Source: an uncultured Ignavibacteria bacterium
GTDB lineage: Bacteria; Bacteroidota; Ignavibacteria; SZUA-365
Reading direction: 5' to 3'
NCBI GenBank assembly: GCA_913061095.1
Contig: CAJXVM010000006.1
Coordinates: 159,962 to 223,961 of the forward strand
DNA length: 64,000 nucleotides
The translations under genes were made by a program, and so were the position numbers. Positions 44,523 through 54,000 of the stretch are shown piece after piece. Each line of letters begins with the position of its first letter. The first letter of the stretch is position 1. Under the pieces are notes generated by a model that ran no database searches, was not told the DNA's origin, and saw only the letters and a program-made list of their open reading frames with translations.

Positions 44523-45482
44523 ATGGACCAGATTCAGCCATCCCCTGAAACCCTTGCTACCCTCTTCCAAACGGCTCAGGATTTCGCCCGCGAGGCCATC
44601 CCTGAGAACACCAAGCGCGCCTATGCCTCAGACTGGGAGGGATTTACCGCATGGTGCCAGGAGCACGACCGCTCGCCACTCCCTACCACGACTGAGACTG
44701 TCGTCCTGTTTGTCACCTCTCTAGCCTCCACCCATCGCATCACCACGATCCGCAGAAGGGTTGCCGCGATCTCCACAGCACATCAGATGGCTGGACATGA
44801 GTCTCCCACTCGGCACGCGGCACTGCGTACCTGCCTTCGAGGCATCGCACGGCAGCAGGCAGCGGAAGGTAAGAGTCGGAAGTACGCGCAGCCCCTGCTC
44901 ACTGATGACATCCTTGCCATGGTCCGCCACACGGGCGATACCCTCCTCGGTCAGCGGGATGCTGCGCTCATCCTTGTTGGCTTCGCCGGAGCGTTCCGTC
45001 GCTCCGAACTGGTGGGTCTCAACGTGGAAGACATCACATGGACGAAGGAAGGCGCACTAATGCGCCTGCGTCGGAGCAAAACCGATCAGACAGGTGAATC
45101 CCCGGAGAAAGCGATCTTCAGAGGCTCCAAGGCCGCACGGTGTCCTGTACGTCAGCTGCGCAGGTGGCTTGAGTCTACTGGGATCGAATCCGGGCCAGTG
45201 TTCCGGCGCATTCGAAAAGGAGACCTTATTACCGATGAGCGGCTAACGGCACAAAGCGTGAGCCTGGTGCTGCGGCGGTATGCGGAGAAGGCGGGGATCG
45301 AAAACGAGCGAGTGTCGGGACACAGCCTCAGAGCGGGATTTGTCACCCAGTCGTTGATCTCCGGCGCAAGCTACCCTGAGATTCAGCGACAGACAGGACA
45401 TCGTGCCATCTCTACGGTCACGGGGTACGATCGTGGACGTTCTCGTTTCAGTGGGAATGCAGCGCAGAAGCTGGGACTGTGA
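44523..45482 (+). CDS. Tyrosine site-specific recombinase
   Basis: 319 aa. N-terminal core-binding SAM-like domain (ENTKRAYASDWEGFTAWCQEH, TETVVLFVTSLA, TTIRRRVAAISTAH). Catalytic domain with all expected residues: Arg in GAFRRSELVGL, Lys in RRSKTDQTGE, HSLRAGFVT (His..Arg), TGHRAISTVTGY (His and nucleophile Tyr). Strong ribosome site AGGAGG. It lies in the middle of the element, not at its edge, so it is probably not the element's own integrase. A degraded second copy of its last 95 codons occurs at 50513, also just upstream of a giant secreted gene. Might invert, excise or exchange neighbouring DNA. Confidence 0.92.
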   Translation: MDQIQPSPETLATLFQTAQDFAREAIPENTKRAYASDWEGFTAWCQEHDRSPLPTTTETVVLFVTSLASTHRITTIRRRVAAISTAHQMAGHESPTRHAALRTCLRGIARQQAAEGKSRKYAQPLLTDDILAMVRHTGDTLLGQRDAALILVGFAGAFRRSELVGLNVEDITWTKEGALMRLRRSKTDQTGESPEKAIFRGSKAARCPVRQLRRWLESTGIESGPVFRRIRKGDLITDERLTAQSVSLVLRRYAEKAGIENERVSGHSLRAGFVTQSLISGASYPEIQRQTGHRAISTVTGYDRGRSRFSGNAAQKLGL

Positions 45483-45683
45483 GCCTCCTCTGCACGCATT
45501 AGAGTTGCGTTTCACCTCGCCACATCGTACCATTCCCACAGTCACCCATACTTTGCTGTAGACATACTTGTCGTAATAGACAGCTCCATGCCTTCTACTG
45601 GACTCAGGTGAGAAACCCTCCCCTATTTGGGGGAAGCGATAGATCGATCGTCGTCTCAAGAGCCACCGCAAGAGGAGAAGACC

Positions 45684-48600
45684 ATGAAGGCCACCATCCA
45701 TTCACTCGCCGTCTGCCTGACGGTTATGGGAGTGCTGTGTTTATTCAGCCAATCCAACGTCATCGCACAGGTAAGCACCGATTTTCTTGCTGATGCTGGA
45801 ATTATCAGGGATAGCCCCGCTGGAGCGGAGAGAGTAAGAGAAACACCGCCCCCTGCTCTCGAAGTGCGGACCATCAGCTTCGAGGCCATCGATGATTTCT
45901 CCAAGCTGCAGGTGGAACTGGATTCGATCCGTGTGGTTGGAGGCGGAGCCTCTCTCACCCTTGACACCATGCTCGTGGGTACAGCGGTGCTGGTGCTGGA
46001 CATCGCCACAGGCATTGATGCTGTGCCACGTGCGGATGGCTTCCAGCTCTCGGGTAATTTCTCCAATCCATTTAATGATCAGACACAGTTCGTGGTCTTC
46101 TCGGCTACAGGGGGAGACGTGACGATCAGTCTCTATGACCTGAATGGGAAGCGGGTCATTTCCTCTCAGATGTCAGTAAATCAGGGTTCCTCCCGTTTCG
46201 TGATACATGGCGCAGGATTACCGCCAGGGATATACCTGCTGGAAGCACGGAATCAGAACGGGACAAGAAGGACCTCCAAAGTGATGAAAGCAGGAAGCCG
46301 TGGTGCCGGGAGCGTGCGGATTGAATACGGCGGATCAGTCAGCGGCCTGGATGCCGCGTTCGGAAAGATCGCAGAGCAATTGAACCTGCAGGTGACCGGG
46401 TATGCGGATCGGTATGTTGAAAAAATGCTGGACGTTCAAATTGCGGCTGACACTACCATCACGTTCCAGTTTTCAAGGGCAGAGGAAGCTCCAGTCATCA
46501 CGCAGTTCGATGCGAATCCCAAATCCTTGTACGCAGGCGACAAGACACAGTTCACGGTCATCTGCACCGATTGGGATGCCGATCTGAAGGCGATGAGCAT
46601 TGACAGGGAAGACGACGGCACCTACGATACTACGGTCTCGCTTACTGGTGATGCAGCCAACGAGGTGATTGAGGTGGCATTTGAACGCCTTGGGAGCTAC
46701 CTGTCTCGTCTGAAAGTGGAAGATGTCTTCGGTCACAGCAGCGAAGCCATTCTGTCTTCCCCCATCATTGTGACGGAGAAGCCGGAGAATACCCCGCCGT
46801 TCTTCGTTTCCTTCACCGCTGATCGCACAACAGCAGCTCTTGAAGATACCGTGACATTCTCGGTTCTGATCCGGGACCGCGATGATGATCTGCTGAGCCT
46901 CAAGATCGATTTTCATGGCGACGGGATTTGGGAGGACAGTGTATCCGTTTCCGGAGGTGAGTATGCAGGGGTGTTCAAAGCCCTCTACGGACAGGAAGGC
47001 ACCTTCTCTCCGACGGCGCGGGTGACCGATGTTCCCGGCAATTATTCGGATACATCCCTGACTGACGCAATCACGGTGACGGACCTCGGCAAACCGCCTG
47101 AAATCCTCTCCTTCACATCCGACCATCAGATTCGTGCAAGGAATCTCCTAACCACCTTCGTCGCCTTTGTTCGCGACGCTGATGATGATCATTACATGGC
47201 GTATTTCGATGCAGACGGCGACGGCGCAGACGACGACTCTCTACTGATCAGCGGCTTTGCCGAGACGGATACGCTACGCTTCGTGTGGGAGTATTCCTCT
47301 CCGGGAACATTCAATCCTGAGATCACGGTAACCGATCTCCTCGGCAACAAGACCTTAAGGCAGCTCGCAAGCCCTGTGGAAGTCCGGGAGGCGGTGGTAC
47401 GTCCGGATGTACTGGTGATTCTGAAAGAGGAGATCGCAGCGCAGGGCATCACCTTTGATTCTACGTGGGTCTTCGTGGTACCCACGGCAGCAGCGACGCA
47501 ATACGGCTTCCGTACCGGACATATCGTCGTGAGCGACACGGGCATGGGCTTTCAGCGACGTGTCACCGATGTAGCGACGGAATCACACGGCGTGCGTCTC
47601 ACGACTGGTCCCGCGTCAGCAACAGAAATATTCGAGCAGGTTGCATTCACATTCAGCACAAGGCTGACATCAGGAATAGTGCAGTCGTTCGACCATGGTC
47701 ACGCTTCATCATTTACCAAGGCATCGCTTGCGGACTCAAGCTTGTCACTGGACATGGACAACTTTGTTCTCTACGACCACGATGGCAGCGGTGACACGGA
47801 AGGCGATCGCATCAGCATCGATGGTTCCATCGAGATCAGTCCCGACATCACGTACGAGTTTGAAATCGATCAGCCCGCTGGATCATCTGCACCCATGGTA
47901 ACAAAGGCGAATACGTCTGTTGCATTCTCCATCCTTCCGGAATTCAGCGTGGCGTACGGTGTTTCTGATACCGCCGTGGCATTGGAGCAAGTGATAGAAA
48001 CCATCCCCTTTACACCTTTCCCCATCTTCGTTGAAGGCGTACCGATCGTTCTTACTCCTCAGATGAATACGTACGCAGGTGTTCGTGGGCGAACAGCCGC
48101 AGGTTCTGTGGTCCAAACCACACTTGAAAGTGAACTCACCGTCGGCGTTGCGTACGACAGCGAATCGTGGACAACGGTTGAGGATTACTCGCAGAACTTC
48201 AGTGCTGAACCACCGGAGTTCTCCGGGGGTATGCAGGCCGAGGGTTATGTCGAAGAGCGATTCCTCCTCTTCGCCAATGGCATCGTTGGTTCATCCCTCA
48301 GCGCAGCATTAACCGGAGAGCTTGATGCAGACTTGTCACGCAAGCCGATTGCTGAGGTCTATGGTGGTCTCCTGGCCGGGGCTGAAGTCACCCCTGATTT
48401 CCTCGGAGACACACTGATGAGATACCGGGAGGATGACATCCTGGATGTACGAGTCAAACTGTATGACAGCGGCGCATGGGAAATGCCAACAATCAGTTCT
48501 ATTAATCCAACTGAACTGCGTCCGGGGATGGAAGTGGTCGTATCCGGCATGAACTTTGGTCTGATGCAAGCCGGGGGCAAAGTGTTCTTCCACGGAAGTG

Positions 48601-49913
48601 GTGCAAAGCCATCATACACGCTTGAAGCACAGGATGTACTGCATTGGTCAGATGGTGAAATCAGGGTTAACGTCCCCGCCGGGATCAATTCCGATGGCAT
48701 TGTTTTTATCAATATCGATGGCCGTAAAAGCAATGCTGTACCATTTACCTACCGCGACTGGTTCTACGTCCGTGGTCAGATTACTGACGCTGGCTCTGGC
48801 TTCGACCTCAGTGGGATAACAGTCACAGTTGGGAACAAATCAGCACTGACTGAGTCTGATGGGACGTTTGAGGTATCGGGCGTTCCTGCAGGTTCACACG
48901 CTGTCATACCAACAAAGACATGTTTAATATTCACACCTGATAGCATTGAAATATCTATCAACGGTAATGATGTTGAAAACCTGCAGTTCTTTGCATCGGG
49001 TGATGCATCGTGCGTACCAATACTGACAACGACACCAGTAAGTGAAATCTCCTGGGCGACAGCAACGAGCGGGGGGAATATCACTTCCGATGGAGGCTTC
49101 CCTGTAGTAGAACGTGGAGTTTGCTGGAGTACGATGCCTTCACCAACCATTAACGACTCCAAAACGACGGACGGTCCGGGACTGGGCAGTTTCACCAGCT
49201 CACTCACAGGTCTTTCCCCTACTACAACATATTACGTGCGCGCATATGCTAACAACAGCATAAACACTGGATACGGTAATGAACTGTCCTTCACGACTGA
49301 TAAGCCCAGTAGCGGAACGGTGACTGACATAGATGGAAATGTGTACAACACCGTCACGATTGGCTCACAGGTATGGATGGTAGAAAATCTGAAGACGACA
49401 AGACTAAATGATGGGACACCGATTCCACTCATCACGGATAGCCTCGTGTGGTCAAATTTGACCACCCCTGGATACACGTTCTATTACAACAACGCATCAT
49501 TCAAAGGCTTATATGGAGCCTTGTATAATTGGTTCGCCGTCAACACGGGGAAGCTGGCTCCAGCAGGCTGGCATGTACCAACAAAGACTGATTGGGAAAC
49601 ACTGATAGCGTATTTAGGCGGGGAGAATGTCGCCGGAGGGAAAATGAAAGAGGCAGGTACGACGCATTGGATGAGTCCGAACACAGGTGCTGACAATTCT
49701 TCCGGCTTCACTGGCATCCCTGGCGGACACCGCAGTCAGGGTATCGGTCCCGGTCAATGCCTCTATATGGATGAGAGCGGCTGGTGGTGGGCATCCACCG
49801 AGTACTCCGGCGAGCGTGCGTGGGACATCGCTTTGTTCTATGATCATGGAAAAGGTGAAGTTGGGAAATCAAGAAAAGAGCTTGGATTTTCGGTGCGCTG
49901 CGTTAAGGATTAG
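45684..49913 (+). CDS. Giant secreted FISUMP protein with internal T9SS-like domain, PKD-like and IPT/TIG domains
   Basis: 1409 aa. Signal peptide (MKATIHSLAVCLTVMGVLCL...NVIA). Residues about 118-205 look like a T9SS sorting domain (LSGNFSNPFNDQTQF, VTISLYDLNGKRV, LPPGIYLLEARN), unusually near the N-terminus. Three PKD/Ig-like repeats of about 100 aa follow (270-575, each with a DRDDDLLSLKID-like motif), then a beta-rich region (590-930), IPT/TIG (934-1024, INPTELRPGMEVVVSGMNFG), a carboxypeptidase-regulatory-like domain (1026-1105), an FN3-like domain (1115-1205) and a C-terminal FISUMP domain (1211-1409, IGSQVWMVENLKT, GWHVPTKTDWETL, GFTGIPGG, WWASTEYS). ATG 45684 follows AGAGGAG. Likely a surface adhesin. 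Confidence 0.85.
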   Translation: MKATIHSLAVCLTVMGVLCLFSQSNVIAQVSTDFLADAGIIRDSPAGAERVRETPPPALEVRTISFEAIDDFSKLQVELDSIRVVGGGASLTLDTMLVGTAVLVLDIATGIDAVPRADGFQLSGNFSNPFNDQTQFVVFSATGGDVTISLYDLNGKRVISSQMSVNQGSSRFVIHGAGLPPGIYLLEARNQNGTRRTSKVMKAGSRGAGSVRIEYGGSVSGLDAAFGKIAEQLNLQVTGYADRYVEKMLDVQIAADTTITFQFSRAEEAPVITQFDANPKSLYAGDKTQFTVICTDWDADLKAMSIDREDDGTYDTTVSLTGDAANEVIEVAFERLGSYLSRLKVEDVFGHSSEAILSSPIIVTEKPENTPPFFVSFTADRTTAALEDTVTFSVLIRDRDDDLLSLKIDFHGDGIWEDSVSVSGGEYAGVFKALYGQEGTFSPTARVTDVPGNYSDTSLTDAITVTDLGKPPEILSFTSDHQIRARNLLTTFVAFVRDADDDHYMAYFDADGDGADDDSLLISGFAETDTLRFVWEYSSPGTFNPEITVTDLLGNKTLRQLASPVEVREAVVRPDVLVILKEEIAAQGITFDSTWVFVVPTAAATQYGFRTGHIVVSDTGMGFQRRVTDVATESHGVRLTTGPASATEIFEQVAFTFSTRLTSGIVQSFDHGHASSFTKASLADSSLSLDMDNFVLYDHDGSGDTEGDRISIDGSIEISPDITYEFEIDQPAGSSAPMVTKANTSVAFSILPEFSVAYGVSDTAVALEQVIETIPFTPFPIFVEGVPIVLTPQMNTYAGVRGRTAAGSVVQTTLESELTVGVAYDSESWTTVEDYSQNFSAEPPEFSGGMQAEGYVEERFLLFANGIVGSSLSAALTGELDADLSRKPIAEVYGGLLAGAEVTPDFLGDTLMRYREDDILDVRVKLYDSGAWEMPTISSINPTELRPGMEVVVSGMNFGLMQAGGKVFFHGSGAKPSYTLEAQDVLHWSDGEIRVNVPAGINSDGIVFINIDGRKSNAVPFTYRDWFYVRGQITDAGSGFDLSGITVTVGNKSALTESDGTFEVSGVPAGSHAVIPTKTCLIFTPDSIEISINGNDVENLQFFASGDASCVPILTTTPVSEISWATATSGGNITSDGGFPVVERGVCWSTMPSPTINDSKTTDGPGLGSFTSSLTGLSPTTTYYVRAYANNSINTGYGNELSFTTDKPSSGTVTDIDGNVYNTVTIGSQVWMVENLKTTRLNDGTPIPLITDSLVWSNLTTPGYTFYYNNASFKGLYGALYNWFAVNTGKLAPAGWHVPTKTDWETLIAYLGGENVAGGKMKEAGTTHWMSPNTGADNSSGFTGIPGGHRSQGIGPGQCLYMDESGWWWASTEYSGERAWDIALFYDHGKGEVGKSRKELGFSVRCVKD

Positions 49914-49926
49914 CAACGCAGAATGA

Positions 49927-50512
49927 TCGTGGCAATGCAGGAATAACAAGTATTGGCTGAATGCATGGTATACCTTCGCCAAGTGGACGCTCCGCTGCCC
50001 AACATGTGGCTACGCGGCATCAGACATCACCGAGGCCGAGGGCGGCGTAGCGGAGATCGTCCGCAGCGACGAATACCAGGCACTACTGCAGGATGACGTT
50101 CTACCCGACATGGCACGGACATTCATAACCGAGTCCTACTTCCAGGAGCGGCTCGACGACCTAAAGGGAGCCGTGTGGGCGGCGATCCACGCCGTATGGG
50201 AGTGATGACGAGGGAGACGGAGATCACGCCGCAGAGGCTCGCTCTGAAGCTCTGCGGCTCATCTATAAGGCGGTCAGTGAGGGATTTTCCTACGCGCCTG
50301 ACGAAACCTTGGCACGTGCGATTCAGATCGACCTGCTCCGTCGGGCTGGACAGTACGAGGAAGCCGTAGAGCTGCTCGATTTGCCAGTGGCAACAACAAA
50401 CGATGTGCTGCTGTCGGTGATGAGCTTCGAGAGTCACCTCTTTCGTGAGCAGGACGCGGGGTGCTACACGACGCAGAATGCCCTGGATTTCGCGCAACCA
50501 GCACAACCATAG
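49927..50512 (+). pseudogene. Frameshifted, 5'-truncated zinc-ribbon gene
   Basis: An open frame without start codon runs to a stop at 50203-50205 and contains LRCPTCGYAASDITEAEGG and FITESYFQERLDD. The next frame continues at once with an acidic/helical segment and IDLLRRAGQYEEAVELLDLP to 50512. Both parts look like protein and fit one product broken by a single-base change near 50200, with the N-terminus lost. The family is not recognised. It sits between the first giant gene and the recombinase remnant, so the area is decaying. Confidence 0.55.
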
Positions 50513-50821
50513 TTCGACGAAATAGAATCTGAGTCAGCATTCCGGCGGTCTTGCCAGGGAGACCGCCTTTCCGATTACCGGCTCACCGCCCAGAGTGTCA
50601 GCCTCGTGCTTCGGCGGTATGCCGAGAAAGCAGGAATCGATGTGGAGCGGGTATCCGGGCACAGTCTTCGGGCGGGCTTCGTGACGCAAGCGCTCATCTC
50701 CGGTGCCTCCTACCCTGAGATTCAGCGGCAGACGGGACACCGGAGCATCACCACAGTTACGGGATACGACCGAGGGCGGTCACGATTCAGCGGGAATGCG
50801 GCGCGGAATTTGGGACTTTAA
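50513..50821 (+). pseudogene. C-terminal remnant of a second tyrosine recombinase
   Basis: About 100 codons aligning with the end of the 44523 recombinase: RLTAQSVSLVLRRYAEKAGI, then HSLRAGFVTQ, YPEIQRQTGHR, TVTGYDRGRSRFSGNAA and the terminal LGL are shared almost exactly at protein level while the DNA differs at many third positions. The N-terminal two thirds and the first catalytic Arg are missing. Not a recent duplicate. It lies about 200 bp before the second giant gene, the same arrangement as the intact copy. Confidence 0.85.
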
Positions 50822-51018
50822 GTCCTCGATGGCTAAATCCGAACTCGGCTCATCGTATTTTGCAGAATTTTCACTCCGTTTATTGATATTTAAACCCGTC
50901 TCGGTTACCTTCTTATAGCGTCATCCCGACATCATCATCCCCAACCGAAAGCCCCACGAGGGCTTTCCGTCGTGCGCACGTAATCTCCTTCTCATAGATG
51001 CCCCACGGAGGAAACACC
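50822..51018 (+). promoter_or_regulatory. Leader of the second giant gene, with hairpin
   Basis: GAAAGCCC and GGGCTTTC (about 50947-50967) form a perfect 8-bp stem with loop CACGA, preceded by an AT-rich tract (TTTATTGATATTTAAA). A GGAGGA ribosome site lies at 51008-51013. Confidence 0.45.
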
Positions 51019-54000
51019 ATGAAACCGATCAGCTGGATTCTGCCCGCAGCGACTCTCATCCCACTCCTAATTTTCCTTACGAAACCAGTGACAGGCCAAT
51101 GGTCCAGCGATCCCACAGTGAATACCCCAGTTTGCACGGCAACTGGAGATCAGTATGAATTTGACGTGTGCCCAGATGGAAGCGGAGGGGTAATAGCGGT
51201 GTGGCGAGATCAGCGATCTGACGGAGGTGACATTTATACGCAGCGATTCGACGCCTCCGGACACATGCAATGGACCTTAGATGGAGTGGTAGTCTGTGCA
51301 ACCACAAGGAGCCAGTCTGATCCATGCATCTGCCCGGACGGAAACGGGGGGGCAATTGTTGTGTGGGAGGATGATCGTGATAATTCGACTACTATGGATG
51401 ACGTATATGCCCAAAAAATCAACGCGAGCGGTGTTGTACAGTGGACCACTCACGGTGTTCCAATTTCTACCGCAGCAGGCAACCAAGGCGGCGCAATGAT
51501 TATCAGTGATGGCAGTGGAGGCGCATTCATCGCTTGGTGTAATACCGCAGGTTCTGGTAACTACGCCCAGCGCATTAATGCTTCCGGGGTAGTCCAATGG
51601 GGCGCGTCTGGTATCCAAATTGCAAAATATCCTGGGGGTCGACAGTTTACACCACAGATGGTAGTTGATGGATTGGGCGGATGTCTTATGATATGGGTTG
51701 ATGGGCGTGGAGGTGACCGTAACCTGTACGCCCAACATGTTGCCGGTGATGGAACAGTACAACTTAATCCGGGGGGAGTCGCACTCACCACAAACGACGA
51801 AAGTAATTGGATCAGGATGGTTAGTGATGGAAATGGCGGCGCATTCTTCTGTACACATACTGGTATGAATCCCTATGAGTCATTCGTTGGACGCGTAAAC
51901 TCCAGTGGTGTCGTACAATGGCTAACGCAATGCTCGAACTCCTATTCTCAAGAGACACCACAGGTCATCGCGGATGGTAGTGGAGGTGTTATTGTCGTTT
52001 ATGAGGAGAGAAGCCCATCCAACGAGTTCAATATTTATGGCCAACGGATTGATGGTTTTGGTAATTTGCAATGGGGATCTGGTGGAATTCCTATTTGCAC
52101 ACATTCGAAGAATCAATGGTACATGACTATGATCAGTGATGATAGTGGCGGAGCCATCGTCGCTTGGGAGGATACCCGTTCAGGAACATCAGATATATAC
52201 GCCCAGAGAATTTCAAGTGCTGGTCAGAGGATGTGGACTGCGACCGCTGTACCGGTTTGCACGGCACCAGATGAGCAAAGAAAAGCAAGTATTGTATCAG
52301 CTGGCAATGCACAAACAATTCTCTCGTGGAGAGACGTGCGCAATGGGAATCGAGACATTTTTGCATCAAAGCTCGATGCTAACGGACAGCTTCTCGGTAC
52401 TCCCGTTCTACCCCCTGATCCTCCCACGAATCTCACCGCTACGGCTCTCACACCAACAGAAGTCCAACTCAACTGGGAAGATAACGCAGACAACGAAAAC
52501 CGCTTCATCATTGAGTACAAACGCGGCAACGGATCCTGGGAATCTCTCGCGACGGTGCCTGCCAACACGGAGACACACACAGCCGACAACCTTGATCCCG
52601 GGACGGAGCACAGCTTCCGCGTTCAGTCGGCGAATTCCAAGTACGAATCCGCCTGGTCAAACGTCGCCACGGCCACAACCCCAGCATTCAATCCACCGAG
52701 CAACCTCACCGCTACGGCTCATTCATCGGTTGAAATCAAGTTGGAATGGCAGGATGTCACAAACGGCGAAGATGGTTTCGTCATCGAATTCAGAGAAACC
52801 GGACAGATGTGGATAATCGCAGACTCGGTTTCTGCAAGATCAGAAGAATACCTGATGGGTGGCTTGAGCCCAAACACGTTGTATGAATTCCGCCTCCATG
52901 CCTACGTGGGAAGCATTAACTCGGCGCACTCCAACACAGCGCAGGCAACGACCTTGATGTTCCTCAAAGCCCCCACGAACCTCGACGGTATACTGATCTC
53001 TGAGACGCAGGTTGCGTTGTCCTGGGAGGACAATGCGGACGGTGAAGACGGCTACGAAATCGAGCAAAACGAAGACAGCCAGGGCTGGACACTCATGCAC
53101 ACCACGGCAGAGGATGTGACGAGTTACGATACGCAGGGGCTCACACCGAATACGGCAAATGCATTCCGCGTGCGTGCGGTGGGACCAAACGCCGCATCCG
53201 GATATTCCAACGTCTACTCGGTCCTCACCCGCATGAAACCCGCAGCTCCGAAAAATCTCCTCGCAGCGGCGGTGAACCATACCTCTGTCCGCGTCACCTG
53301 GGAGCGGGGATCCGAGAACGAGGACGGGTATGAAGTCGAACGCAAAGCACCAGGCGGAGATTGGACAATTCTGACGACCACCGGACCGGGCGACGGCGAC
53401 ATCCTCGATGAAAACCTGGAAATGACGACCGAGTACTGCTATCGGGTGCGCGCTCAGAATGACCTGGGGTATTCCGACTGGTCGGATGAGGCTTGTGCCA
53501 CAACGACGGACATCCCCATCCCGGGGGCACCCTTCGGACTGCGAGCCGAAGCGGCAGGACCTACCTCGATTACACTGAACTGGGTAGCCCCCTCTCCTTC
53601 CTATGCGGAATCCTTCGAGATCGAGCAGTCGCTCACGGGCAATGAGGGAGATTTCTCTCGCGTCACGCCTGATGCAGATGGCAAAGTTCGAACGCATACG
53701 GTTAACGACCTTGATCCTCAAACCGAATATTACTTCCGTATCCGTGGGGTAAACCGATCAGGGGCATCGGATTACAGCAATATCGCCAGCGCGACGACAC
53801 AAAATTCGGATGATCCCATCCGCCCACGCAACCTCGCAGCTCGCGCACTCAGCGAATCGCAGATCGAGATCACCTGGGAAATGCCCGATCCTTCGAACGA
53901 AGACGGCTTCGACCTGCAACGCTCACTGACAGGCAGCGAAGGAGACTTCACCTCCCTTTCACCGGCTCCCGGCCAGGGCATCCGGAAGTACACCGACGAC

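Noticed and set aside
44523..45482. Central recombinase as the island's integrase
   Set aside because: It lies 18 kb from the right repeat; the 62677 integrase is adjacent to the repeat in the expected orientation.
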